Positions 1-9,969 of a stretch of DNA of 64,000 nt are shown one piece after another. The notes beneath the pieces are model-generated. The model was not told the origin of the DNA. It saw only the letters and a list, made by a program, of their open reading frames with translations, and searched no databases. Position 1 is the first letter of the stretch. The number at the start of each line of letters is the position of its first letter. Made by a program: the position numbers and the translations under genes. The DNA lies in the NCBI RefSeq assembly GCF_012999535.1, contig NZ_JABBWV010000006.1, positions 248,001-312,000 on the forward strand, given 5' to 3'. This DNA is from Microbispora sp. H11081 (GTDB lineage: Bacteria; Actinomycetota; Actinomycetes; Streptosporangiales; Streptosporangiaceae).

Positions 1-929
1 GCAGCAGGAACGAGCGGCCCTTCACCCGCTACTTCCCCGAGCTTGTCGAGGCCGTGAGGCGGGAGTTGCCGCCCAAGTGCGTCGTGGACGGCGAGATCGT
101 CCTGATCAGGGGGCAGTCGCTCGACTTCGACGCTTTGCAGCAGCGCATCCACCCCGCGCAGTCCCGGGTGCGGCTGCTGGCCGAGAACACGCCCGCGTCG
201 TTCGTCGCCTTCGACCTGCTCGCTACCGGGACGGAGGACCTCATGGAGGCGCCGTTCTCCGAGCGGCGGGCCCGGCTGGAGGAGGCGCTGTCGGGCGCGG
301 GCCGGTCCGTACGGCTCACGCCGGTCACCCGGGACGAGGGCAGGGCCGCCGAGTGGTTCGACGCGTTCGAGGGCGCGGGGCTCGACGGCATCGTCGTGAA
401 GCCGGGCGACCAGCCGTACGCGCCGGACAAGCGCGTCATGTTCAAGGTCAAGCACGAGCGGACGGCCGACTGCGTGGTGGCGGGTTACCGCGAGCACAAG
501 TCGGGGCCGATCGTCGGTTCGCTGCTCCTCGGGCTCTACTCGCCCGACGGCCGGCTGCACCATGTGGGCGTGGCGGCGTCGTTCCCGATGAAGCGCAGGG
601 AGGAGCTCGTCGACGAGCTCGCGCCGTACCGGGTGGAGGACCCGCGCGAGCACCCGTGGGGACACTGGGCCGAGGTCGCGGGCGGCGGCGCCGAGGGCCA
701 GCGCCTGCCAGGCGCCGTGTCGCGGTGGAACGCCAAGAAGGACCTGTCGTTCATCCCGCTGCGGCCTGAACGGGTCGTCGAGGTGGCCTACGACCACATG
801 GAGGGCGACCGGTTCCGCCACACCGCCCAGTTCCGCCGGTGGCGCCCGGACCGCACGCCGTCGTCCTGCACCTACGAGCAGCTCGACCGCCCGGTGAGCT
901 ACGACCTCGACGAGATCCTCGCCCGCTGA
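1..929 (+). CDS. ATP-dependent DNA ligase, C-terminal part (5' end outside window)
   Basis: This is an ATP-dependent DNA ligase that seals nicks through an enzyme-AMP intermediate. The reading frame is open from base 3, so the gene begins upstream and the catalytic KxDG lysine motif is not in the window. What remains shows the adenylation-domain motifs CVVDGEIV and DGIVVKPG, then FKVKHERTADCVV (the distal KxK motif), followed by an OB-fold domain of about 150 residues ending at DEILAR. The family resembles LigC or the ligase domain of LigD used in bacterial non-homologous end joining. Without the N-terminus and the upstream neighbours these cannot be separated, because a polymerase or nuclease domain could lie upstream. 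The next gene converges on it. Confidence 0.85.
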   Translation, partial: SRNERPFTRYFPELVEAVRRELPPKCVVDGEIVLIRGQSLDFDALQQRIHPAQSRVRLLAENTPASFVAFDLLATGTEDLMEAPFSERRARLEEALSGAGRSVRLTPVTRDEGRAAEWFDAFEGAGLDGIVVKPGDQPYAPDKRVMFKVKHERTADCVVAGYREHKSGPIVGSLLLGLYSPDGRLHHVGVAASFPMKRREELVDELAPYRVEDPREHPWGHWAEVAGGGAEGQRLPGAVSRWNAKKDLSFIPLRPERVVEVAYDHMEGDRFRHTAQFRRWRPDRTPSSCTYEQLDRPVSYDLDEILAR

Positions 930-1048
930 CGTCCCGCCCCGGCGCCGGCGCGCCACGGCAGCGGCCCGGTCACGGCAGGGCAGGTGTCGGCCCGGTGCCG
1001 GCATACGCGGTCCCGGCAGGCCCGTCAGGTCCCGGCCGGGGCGGCGGG

Positions 1049-1354
1049 TCAGCCGGTGAGGGCGCGGACCGCGGCGGTGACGACCACGGCGACCGCGACG
1101 ATCACCAGGAACGGCGCGCGCAGCAGCAGAGCGACGGCTGCCGCCGCGAGCCCGGCGGCCCGGGCGTCGACGACCAGCGTGGGGCCGTCGGCGAAGGTCT
1201 GCAGGGCGATCAGCGCGGCCAGCGCCGCGATGGGCACCAGCGCGGCCAGCCTGCGCACGAGCGGCCGTTCGAGCACCGCGGCGGGGACCGACAGCCCGAG
1301 CAGCTTAACCGCGTAGCATCCGGCTGCGGTGATCACGATCGCGGCCCAGATCAT
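1049..1354 (-). CDS. azlD: AzlD-family branched-chain amino acid exporter subunit
   Basis: This 101-aa protein consists of roughly three to four hydrophobic segments (starting MIWAAIVITAAGCYAVKLLG) and is the small AzlD-type partner of an AzlC permease. Together they are expected to export branched-chain or related amino acids across the cytoplasmic membrane. The start ATG sits inside the ATGA overlap with the stop of azlC (bases 1351-1354), which indicates translational coupling and fixes the start. A much longer open frame runs through the same reading frame upstream, but it is only the antisense-like shadow of azlC. Substrate is inferred from the family only. Confidence 0.85.
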   Translation of the reverse strand: MIWAAIVITAAGCYAVKLLGLSVPAAVLERPLVRRLAALVPIAALAALIALQTFADGPTLVVDARAAGLAAAAVALLLRAPFLVIVAVAVVVTAAVRALTG

Positions 1355-2286
1355 CGGCGGCCTTCCCTGGTCGAGCGGGCGGCACTGAGGCGGGCCACGG
1401 CGAGCACGGCCGGGGCGGCGAGCACGGCCACCAGCACCGGCACGCCCGCGGGCACGAACGGCACGCAGGCGAGCGCCAGCACGACGGCCAGCGCCGCCAC
1501 CGCCGCCTCCTGGCGGGGAAAGCCCGCCTCCCCGGACGTCACCGCGCCGGCATCGCCCGTCCTCGTGACCGGCTCCCGGCCGGAGACGCCGCCGGGCCGG
1601 GACCCCGCGGCGCCGTTCCTCGCGGCTTCGGCCCCGGCGGCGGACACTCCGGTCTCGGCGGCCCCGGTCCCCGATGCTCCGGTCCCCGATGCTCCGGTCC
1701 CCCCGGCTCCGGGACCGGCGGTGCGGGCCCGGAGCATCGGCACGAGCAGGGCGAGGAAGACGGCGGGACCCGCGACGTCGAGGCCCCACGCCGCCGGGTC
1801 GCCGAGCGCGGACGCGCCGAGCGCGCCGAGGAGCGTGGTGATGTTCCAGCCGGCGTAGAGGCTGACCCCGGTGATCGTGAACCCGAGCCTGGCCAGCCGC
1901 CGGTCGGGCTGGGCGAGGGCCACGGCGGAGGTCTCGTCGATCACCCACTGCGCGGCGAACGGGCGGACCGCCCTGGGGAGCCCGAGCAACTGCGACAGCC
2001 GCAGCCCGTAGAAGGCGTTACGTACGCCGAGCAGCAACGCGCCCGCCGCGGCGGCGAACGGGTTCCCGCCGGTGCCGAGCGCGCCCACCAGCGCGAACTG
2101 GGACGCACCGGTGAACACGAACAGCGACAGCACGCAGGTCTGCGCGACGCTCATGCCCGCGCCCGCCGACGTGACGCCGAACGCGAAGCCGGACAGGCCG
2201 ACGGCCGTGCCCACGCCGAGGGCGTCCCGCACCACCGCCGCCCTGGGCTTCGGCGGCAGCCCGGCCTGCACTGATGTCCTGGTCAC
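1351..2286 (-). CDS. azlC: AzlC-family permease with an expanded central loop
   Basis: This is the large subunit of an AzlCD-type exporter, a multi-pass membrane protein with the family stretch FGVTSAGAGMSVAQTCVLSLFVFTGASQFALVG near the N-terminus. The GTG at 2286 (protein start VTRTSVQAG) is preferred. The frame stays open to 2409, only 7 bases from the glgX stop, but that 41-residue extension is basic and low in family character. The protein is about 311 aa, longer than the roughly 235-250 aa usual for AzlC. The excess lies in a Gly/Ala/Thr-rich loop of about 60 residues (GTGAS pentads) between membrane segments, encoded by a 15-bp tandem repeat. The gene overlaps azlD by four bases. Confidence 0.82.
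   Translation of the reverse strand: MTRTSVQAGLPPKPRAAVVRDALGVGTAVGLSGFAFGVTSAGAGMSVAQTCVLSLFVFTGASQFALVGALGTGGNPFAAAAGALLLGVRNAFYGLRLSQLLGLPRAVRPFAAQWVIDETSAVALAQPDRRLARLGFTITGVSLYAGWNITTLLGALGASALGDPAAWGLDVAGPAVFLALLVPMLRARTAGPGAGGTGASGTGASGTGAAETGVSAAGAEAARNGAAGSRPGGVSGREPVTRTGDAGAVTSGEAGFPRQEAAVAALAVVLALACVPFVPAGVPVLVAVLAAPAVLAVARLSAARSTREGRR
1651..1710 (-). repeat. 15-bp tandem repeat inside azlC
   Basis: Four 15-bp units occupy 1651-1665, 1666-1680, 1681-1695 and 1696-1710. The two central units are identical (GGTCCCCGATGCTCC on the plus strand) and the outer ones are degenerate. Because 15 is a multiple of three, the repeat encodes GTGAS-type pentads and can change copy number without breaking the azlC frame. 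Confidence 0.85.
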
Positions 2287-2416
2287 CCGCCTGAGGGTAA
2301 CGAATTGGGCGGCTAATCCCCTTAGTGGGGTCAGTGCCGGGTCCGTCCTCAGGGGTCCGTACGGTCTACCGGGCCGCAGCGTGCCCCGCCGGGACCCGGT
2401 CGCCGCCACCGGCGGG

Positions 2417-4537
<2,121 letters not shown>

Positions 4538-4606
4538 GTAACCTCATTCTCCACGGCCGGGGCGAATCGTGCACCCGCGACGACCCCTGTTCTCGCACGC
4601 GAACGC

Positions 4607-4643
4607 GGGAGCCCCCGCCGGACCGGGTCCGGCGGGGGCTCCC
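4607..4643 (-). terminator. Strong stem-loop downstream of the OsmC gene
   Basis: A perfect 18-bp inverted repeat (4607-4624 with 4626-4643) with a one-base nominal loop lies 11 bases after the OsmC stop codon. There is no T-run, as is usual for actinobacterial terminators. It probably ends OsmC transcription and insulates glgX. Confidence 0.85.
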
Positions 4644-4654
4644 CGCTGAGCGGC

Positions 4655-5083
4655 TCAGCCGATGAGCTCGGCGTTGAGGCTGATCGTCGTGCCGGCGAGC
4701 GCCTTGCTCACCGGGCAGTTCGCCTTCGCCGTCTCGGCGGCCTGCTGGAAGTCCTCCGCGGACAGGCCGGGCACCTGGGCCCGCACGGAGATCACGATGC
4801 CGGTGATGCCCTCACCCGGCTGGAAGGTCACGTCCGCCCGGGTCTCGACCGACTGCGGCGGGGTGCCCGCCTGGGCCAGGCCGTGGGACAGGGCCATCGA
4901 GAAGCACGAGGAGTGGGCGGCCGCGATCAGCTCCTCCGGGCTCGTCTTGCCGTTGGCCTGCTCGGCCCGGGAGGGCCAGGAGACGTCGAAGGTGCCGACG
5001 CCGGAGGAGTCGAGCGAGACGGTGCCCGAACCGTCGAGCAGCGCGCCCTTCCACTGCGTCGTCGCGGTACGAGTGGTCGCCAT
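4655..5083 (-). CDS. OsmC-family peroxide reductase
   Basis: This OsmC/Ohr-superfamily protein (142 aa) is expected to reduce organic or fatty-acid hydroperoxides in the cytoplasm with a pair of cysteines. Both cysteines are present: Cys60 in AAHSSCFSMAL and Cys123 in ANCPVSKAL, at the spacing typical of OsmC. The start ATG is preceded by a GAAGGGAT ribosome-binding site. The gene is monocistronic, bounded by a strong terminator downstream and an independent gene upstream. OsmC rather than Ohr is favoured by the HSSC and NCPVSKAL contexts. The physiological substrate is inferred. Confidence 0.9.
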   Translation of the reverse strand: MATTRTATTQWKGALLDGSGTVSLDSSGVGTFDVSWPSRAEQANGKTSPEELIAAAHSSCFSMALSHGLAQAGTPPQSVETRADVTFQPGEGITGIVISVRAQVPGLSAEDFQQAAETAKANCPVSKALAGTTISLNAELIG

Positions 5084-5171
5084 GGCGATATCCCTTCAGT
5101 AAGCGAAGCCTATCCACAGTGACCTTAACGCCGCCGCAGGTGTGCCGGGCTCACCGGCGTGCCCGGTCGGC

Positions 5172-6782
5172 TCAGGCCGTCGCCGCGCGGTCCAGGATCG
5201 CCTCCAGGTCCAGGCCGGACGGCAGCGTGCCGAAGGCCCGCCCCCAGTCGCCGGACAGGCGCGAGGCGCAGAACGCGTCGGCCACCGCGGCGGGGGCGTG
5301 CCGTACGAGCAGGGACGCCTGCAGGACCAGCGTCATCTCCTCGGCCACCCGGCGCGCGTCGGCCTCTCCCGCGGAGGCGAGCCTCTTCAGCAGCCGCTCG
5401 GCGGCGTCGGCGACCCTCCTGTCCTGGGCCAGCGCCACCTCGCAGAAGAACGCCTCGACCGCCTCCGGCTCCCTGGCCATCACCCGCATCAGGTCGAGGG
5501 CGGCCACGTTGCCCGAGCCCTCCCAGACGCCGTTCAGCGGCGACTCGCGGAACAGACGGGGCATCTGCGACTCCTCGACGTACCCGTTGCCGCCGAGACA
5601 CTCCAGCGCCTCGGCCGCGTGCACCGGAGCCCGCTTGCACACCCAGTATTTGCCCGCGGCGAGGGCGGCCCGGCGGAACAGCCCCTCCGCCGCGTCGCCC
5701 CCGATGGCCCGGTCGGTCGCCCCGGCCAGGCGCATCATGAGCGTGGTCGCCGCCTCGGACTCCAGGACCAGATCGGCCAGCACCGAGCGCATCAGCGGCT
5801 GGTCGGCCAGCGTCCGCCCGAAGGCCCTGCGGTGGCGGGCGTGGTGGAGCGCCTGGGTCAGGCCGTACCGCATGCCGGCGGCCGAGCCGATCACGCAGTC
5901 GAGCCTGGTCATGTTCACCATCTCGATGATCGTCCGGACGCCACGGCCCTCCTCGCCGACGAGATGGGCGACGGCGCCCTCGTACTCGACCTCGGCCGAG
6001 GCGTTCGACCGGTTGCCGAGCTTGTCCTTCAGCCGCATCAGCCGCATCGCGTTGCGGGTGCCGTCGGGCAGCACGCGGGGGAGCAGGAAGCACGACAGCC
6101 CGCCAGGCGCCTGCGCCAGCACCAGGAACACGTCGCACATCGGGGCGGAGTTGAACCACTTGTGGCCGGTCAGCGCGAAGCTCCCGTCGCCCAGCGGCTC
6201 GGCCCTGGTCGTGTTGGCCCGTACGTCCGAGCCGCCCTGCTTCTCGGTCATCGCCATCCCGGCCAGCAGGCCCCGCTTCTCCTGCGGCGGGCGCAGCCCG
6301 AAGTCGTACGTCCTGGAGGCCAGCAGCGGCTCCCACTCCGCCCGCAGCGACGGCGAGTGCCGCAGCGCGGCCACGGCGGCGTACGTCATGGAGATCGGGC
6401 AGCCGTGCCCGGCCTCGACCTGGGACCAGGTGAAGAACTTGGCGGCCCTGGCGACGTGCGCCCCCGGCCGCGCGGACGTCCAGGGCGCGGCGTGCGCGCC
6501 GCTCTCCACCGCGACCGCCATGAGCTCGTGCCAGGCGGGGTGGAACTCGACCTCGTCGATCCTGTTGCCGTACCGGTCGTGGGTGCGCAGGACGGGCGGG
6601 TGCTCGTTGGCGAGCCGTCCCCACTCCTGCGCCTTCGCCGACCCGGCCAGCAGGCCGAGCTGACGCAGCTCTCCGGTCGCCCAGTCGGCCCCCTCCCTGG
6701 CGAGCCCCTCCAGCAGCGCGTGATCGGCCGAGACGTCGTGGCCGGTCAGCGGGGGCACCTGGTTGGTCACGTCGTGGGTCAC
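5172..6782 (-). CDS. AidB-like acyl-CoA dehydrogenase
   Basis: This flavoprotein (536 aa) belongs to the AidB branch of the acyl-CoA dehydrogenase superfamily. AidB proteins bind FAD and DNA and respond to alkylation, and their dehydrogenase substrate is uncertain. Family features include GMAMTEKQGGSDVRANTT, the substrate/FAD loop TGHKWFNSAP, NMTRLDCVIGSAAGMRYG and, near the C-terminus, LNGVWEGSGN, which contains the position of the catalytic Glu. The GTG at 6782 is chosen because GGAGG lies five bases upstream (6788-6792). The frame remains open to 7190 but only with arginine-rich shadow sequence. Its length matches E. coli AidB (about 540 aa). Confidence 0.88.
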   Translation of the reverse strand: MTHDVTNQVPPLTGHDVSADHALLEGLAREGADWATGELRQLGLLAGSAKAQEWGRLANEHPPVLRTHDRYGNRIDEVEFHPAWHELMAVAVESGAHAAPWTSARPGAHVARAAKFFTWSQVEAGHGCPISMTYAAVAALRHSPSLRAEWEPLLASRTYDFGLRPPQEKRGLLAGMAMTEKQGGSDVRANTTRAEPLGDGSFALTGHKWFNSAPMCDVFLVLAQAPGGLSCFLLPRVLPDGTRNAMRLMRLKDKLGNRSNASAEVEYEGAVAHLVGEEGRGVRTIIEMVNMTRLDCVIGSAAGMRYGLTQALHHARHRRAFGRTLADQPLMRSVLADLVLESEAATTLMMRLAGATDRAIGGDAAEGLFRRAALAAGKYWVCKRAPVHAAEALECLGGNGYVEESQMPRLFRESPLNGVWEGSGNVAALDLMRVMAREPEAVEAFFCEVALAQDRRVADAAERLLKRLASAGEADARRVAEEMTLVLQASLLVRHAPAAVADAFCASRLSGDWGRAFGTLPSGLDLEAILDRAATA

Positions 6783-6913
6783 TGGGTCCTCCTGCGCTCG
6801 ATGCCGGAACTCGTCCAAGCGGACGTCCACGGTGCGGGGATCGCGACGTTGCCGGGATTCCATCTCAACACTCCGGGCGACCGTGACAAACACCGGGCGG
6901 GGTCCGGGTGCGG

Positions 6914-8476
6914 TCAGGCGCCCGAGATCTCCAGGCCGAGCTCCTGGGCCGCTTCCAGGGCGAGATCGCGGGCGTAGTCCTGGTCGGCGCCGGCCTCGCA
7001 CAGCACCCGGTGGATGCCGTCGAGCGCCCGCCGGTCCCCGCGTCCGGCCAGGCCGCGGGCGGCCTCGGCCACCGTCGTCAGATCGCCGTCCGCCAGCCGG
7101 GTGACCAGGGCGTCCCTGATGCGGGCGGTGTCGGCGGCCAGGCCCGCGATGCCCATCGTCGCCCGGCCGCGCACCTCGTCGTCCTGGCACTCGCTCAACC
7201 GGATCAGCGTGGCCAGCCCGTCCTCGTCGTCCGGGGGCAGGACGGCGGCGAGCGCGACGGGGTCGTGGACGGTCGGCCGCCGGCCCGGGGCGTCGACGAT
7301 GGCCAGCACCTCGGGGAGCGCCCGCTCGTCGGCGTGGTGGCCGAACGCGTGCAGCAGCGCCTCCACGACGGCCGGGTCGCTCTCGCGCCCGGCCAGGTCG
7401 CGGAGGATCGCGAGCGTTCTGTCCCGGTAGGGTGCGGGCGCCGCGTCCAGACCCGGCCCGGTCTCACGGGCGGCCCCGGTCTCCTGTCCCGGCCGCGTCT
7501 CCTGCGTGATCCCGGTCTCCCGGCCTGGCCGCGTCTCCTGGCCGAACTCCGCGAGCACGTCGACGCCGAACTCCCGCTCCACCGGGTCGTCGCTCTCGCA
7601 CAGCCGGGCCAGCGCGAGGAAGGTCTCCTCGTCGTGGCGGGACTGCAGCGCGTGGACGGCCGCCCACCACGTCTCGTCGTCCTCGTCCAGGTCGCGGTAC
7701 GGCAGCACCCGCCTGAGCAGCGCGTCCACGGGCGGCCGCAGGCCGAGCGCCGACTCCAGGACCGTCGTGACGGCGGCGTGCCCGCGCTGGCGGGTGATCG
7801 AGTAGCCGCCGCCGGAACCCCGTGCCTCGACCGTGACCCGCCGCGTGCCGTCGGGCGCGGAGCCGTACGCAACCAGCAGGGCGTGCTCGCCCTCCACCCG
7901 CATGGCGACCTCCTCGCGCAGCAGGGCTTCGAGATCCACCGCCGCGAGCCGCGCGGCGATCTCCAGCGGAGTCGCGCCGTCCCAGCCGGGCGCGGACGGG
8001 TCCGCGCCGTGTTCGAGCAGGGACCAGGCGATCCCGTACGCCCCGAAGATCGCGGCCAGCGTCAGCGGGGTGTCGCCGTCGTCGTCGGCCCTGCCGGGGT
8101 CGGCCCCCGCGTCGAGCAGGATGTCGGCCACGTCCAGGTGGCCGCTCGCCGCGGCCCACAGCAGGGCCGTCCAGCCGCCCTCCTCCGCCGCGTCGGGGTC
8201 GGCGCCGCCGTCGAGCAGCGCCTGCACCGTCTCGGCGTGGTCCCAGCACGCCGCCGCGCAGAGCGGCAGGCCCTCCTCGAGCCCTCCGCTCCGCCGGTCG
8301 GGGTCCGCGCCGTACTCCAGGAGCAGCCTGACGATGTCGTGGTGGCCGCCGACGGCCGCGCGGTAGAGCGGCGTCGTCCCCTGGGCGGGGTCCACGGCGG
8401 TGTCCGGGTGCAGCATCGCCGCCACCCGCGTGACGTCCCCTCCCGCTATCGCATCGAGCAACCTGCTGCGGGTCAC
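6914..8476 (-). CDS. Ankyrin-repeat and HEAT-repeat scaffold protein
   Basis: This 520-aa protein is a repeat scaffold with no catalytic domain I can see. Residues 1 to about 185 form five ankyrin repeats (for example GTTPLYRAAVGGHHDIVRLLLEYGADPD and GDTPLTLAAIFGAYGIAWSLLEHGADP). A linker region follows, and about residues 290-515 are alpha-helical HEAT-like repeats (ADERALPEVLAIVD, LVTRLADGDLTTVAEAARGLAGRGD). A low-complexity segment with repeated QETRPG/RETG motifs separates the two repeat zones and is encoded by a DNA minisatellite. The GTG start at 8476 has GGAG two bases upstream. It is divergent from the DUF1707 gene. A protein-protein interaction role is the only supported inference. 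Confidence 0.88.
   Translation of the reverse strand: MTRSRLLDAIAGGDVTRVAAMLHPDTAVDPAQGTTPLYRAAVGGHHDIVRLLLEYGADPDRRSGGLEEGLPLCAAACWDHAETVQALLDGGADPDAAEEGGWTALLWAAASGHLDVADILLDAGADPGRADDDGDTPLTLAAIFGAYGIAWSLLEHGADPSAPGWDGATPLEIAARLAAVDLEALLREEVAMRVEGEHALLVAYGSAPDGTRRVTVEARGSGGGYSITRQRGHAAVTTVLESALGLRPPVDALLRRVLPYRDLDEDDETWWAAVHALQSRHDEETFLALARLCESDDPVEREFGVDVLAEFGQETRPGRETGITQETRPGQETGAARETGPGLDAAPAPYRDRTLAILRDLAGRESDPAVVEALLHAFGHHADERALPEVLAIVDAPGRRPTVHDPVALAAVLPPDDEDGLATLIRLSECQDDEVRGRATMGIAGLAADTARIRDALVTRLADGDLTTVAEAARGLAGRGDRRALDGIHRVLCEAGADQDYARDLALEAAQELGLEISGA
7457..7546 (-). repeat. Degenerate 36-bp tandem repeat inside the ankyrin/HEAT gene
   Basis: Two clear units near 7475-7510 and 7511-7546, plus a partial one before them, share CCCGGTCTC and GGCCGCGTCTCCTG blocks about 36 bases apart. 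They encode the ETRPG/RETG low-complexity linker. The period is a multiple of three, so copy changes keep the frame. Confidence 0.65.
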
Positions 8477-8606
8477 TTCTCCATGCTCACACAGCCCCGG
8501 GCGGCGTCGTCGTCAGGGATCGTCCTCCCGTCACCCCAGGGGACGGTCCCGAGATCGTTCCGGAGGAGGATGGGGGAGCGGCGCCTGCCGGGATACGGTG
8601 AAGGAC

Positions 8607-9293
8607 GTGACTGATCCGGGTGGTATGCGGGCATCGGACGCCGAACGCGAGGCCGTGGTGGAGCGGCTTCGGGTGGCGTCCACGGAGGGACGGCTGACCC
8701 TCGCCGAGCTGAGCGAGCGGACCGAGGCCGCCTACCTGGCGCAGACCCAGGGCGAGCTCGCCCAGGTCACCGCCGACCTGCCGGGCGCCGCCCCCACCTC
8801 CGTCCCCTTCGCGCCGCCCGCCCAGGGGGGCAGAGCGCGCAAGTGGGTCGTGGCGCTGCTTGGCGACGCCAAGAGGACGGGCACGTGGCGGATCGACGGC
8901 GGCATCGGCGCGGTCTCCGTGATGGGCGACGTGGTCCTCGACCTGCGCGAGGCCGAGGTGCGCGGGCGCGAGGTGGACATCGTCGCCACGTGCGTGATGG
9001 GCGACATCAAGATCATCGTGCCGGACGGCGTCGACGTCGAGCTCTCCGGAGTGACGATCCTGGGCGACAAGAAGGTCCAGGTGGTCGAGGCCCCCCGAGG
9101 CCAGTCCGCCCCGGTCGTCAGGGTCACGGCGTACGTGCTCATGGGCGACGTGAAGGTCATCGGCGACTCCCGGGCCAAGCCGATCAGGCGCGGCTGGCAC
9201 GCGTGGAGCGGGTGGTGGCAGGAGCGCCGCCGGCAGCCGGGCCACGGCGGGTACGAGATCCCCGACCACCGCGGCAACCACGGCCTGCACTGA
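8607..9293 (+). CDS. DUF1707 domain protein with LiaF-like C-terminal domain
   Basis: This is a cytoplasmic protein of about 228 aa. Residues 7-60 match DUF1707 (MRASDAEREAVVERLRVAS...GRLTLAELSERTEAAYLAQT). Residues 95-190 form a beta-rich LiaF/DUF2154-like domain with repeated VMGDVVLDL, VMGDIKIIVPDGV and LMGDVKVIG strands. DUF1707 proteins are very common in actinomycetes and their function is unknown, while LiaF-like domains act in envelope-stress sensing. The GTG at 8607 lies seven bases after TACGGT (8594-8599), compatible with leaderless transcription. An ATG at 8625 and a GTG at 8598 are in-frame alternatives. Confidence 0.85.
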   Translation: MTDPGGMRASDAEREAVVERLRVASTEGRLTLAELSERTEAAYLAQTQGELAQVTADLPGAAPTSVPFAPPAQGGRARKWVVALLGDAKRTGTWRIDGGIGAVSVMGDVVLDLREAEVRGREVDIVATCVMGDIKIIVPDGVDVELSGVTILGDKKVQVVEAPRGQSAPVVRVTAYVLMGDVKVIGDSRAKPIRRGWHAWSGWWQERRRQPGHGGYEIPDHRGNHGLH

Positions 9294-9389
9294 CCGGGCC
9301 GCGCTGATCCGGGTCTTTATAGCCGTCATTCGCCGCCATTTTTGCGAACCCTGTGTGATTGACCGACGGCTCTACGTAACGTATCGGCC

Positions 9390-9956
9390 ATGCCTGGTAT
9401 CGATCACGAAATGCCGATCGAGCTCATCCGCAACCGGCCGGAGACCGCGCTCGAGCTGCTGCGCCATGTGACCGGGATGCCGATGCCGCCCTTCGTCGCC
9501 GCTCGTGTCGAAGCGGCGGACTGCACCCAGCCGGGACCGATCGAACGCCGCGCCGACTCGGTGGTGGTCGTCCGGGACGAGACCGGAACGGCGGTCCTGG
9601 CCGTGATCGTGGAGGTGCAGCTCGGACGGGACGCCGGCAAGAGGTTCAGCTGGCCGGTCTACGTCGCGACGCTGCGATCGCAGCACAAGTGCGACACCGC
9701 GGAGGAGATGGTGACCACCATTCAGGACTTCGACTACCTCGGCGAGAAGTACTTCTCCCATTGGCTCGACAAAGGCCGTGAGGAGGGCCGTGCGGAGGGC
9801 GAGATCAACTCGATTCTCATGGTGCTCGACGCCCGTGGTCTGGAGATCTCCGACGAAGCGCGTGAGCGGATCCGCCAGTGTGAGGACCTGAGCCAGCTCA
9901 GCACCTGGGTCCGCAGGGCAGCCACCGTCACCTCGGCCGACGACCTTTTCGCCTAG
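9390..9956 (+). CDS. Rpn/PD-(D/E)XK nuclease-like protein, internally shortened
   Basis: The N-terminus (about residues 1-97) matches the actinobacterial Rpn-like PD-(D/E)XK family: IELIRNRPETALELLRH, then the strand RRADSVVVV, then AVIVEVQL with the acidic and glutamine positions of the active site, then KRFSWPVYVATLRSQHKC. The last 90 residues match the usual C-terminal tail (GREEGRAEGEINSILMVLDARGLEISDEARERI...STWVRRAATVTSADDLFA). The roughly 100 residues normally between these parts are absent, so the 188-aa product looks like an in-frame internal deletion of a roughly 290-aa family. It may be inactive or a minimal variant. It is monocistronic and tail to tail with the chelatase gene. Confidence 0.7.
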   Translation: MPGIDHEMPIELIRNRPETALELLRHVTGMPMPPFVAARVEAADCTQPGPIERRADSVVVVRDETGTAVLAVIVEVQLGRDAGKRFSWPVYVATLRSQHKCDTAEEMVTTIQDFDYLGEKYFSHWLDKGREEGRAEGEINSILMVLDARGLEISDEARERIRQCEDLSQLSTWVRRAATVTSADDLFA

Positions 9957-9969
9957 CCCGGCCCGCGGG

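Noticed and set aside
2287-2409. Longer N-terminus for AzlC starting at 2409
   Set aside because: The added 41 residues are basic, lack the hydrophobic character of the family and would begin 7 bases after the glgX stop without a clear ribosome-binding site.
5172-7190. 672-aa version of the acyl-CoA dehydrogenase
   Set aside because: The first 136 residues are Gly/Arg-rich shadow sequence overlapping the ankyrin/HEAT gene, and a GTG with GGAGG at 6782 gives the family's normal length.
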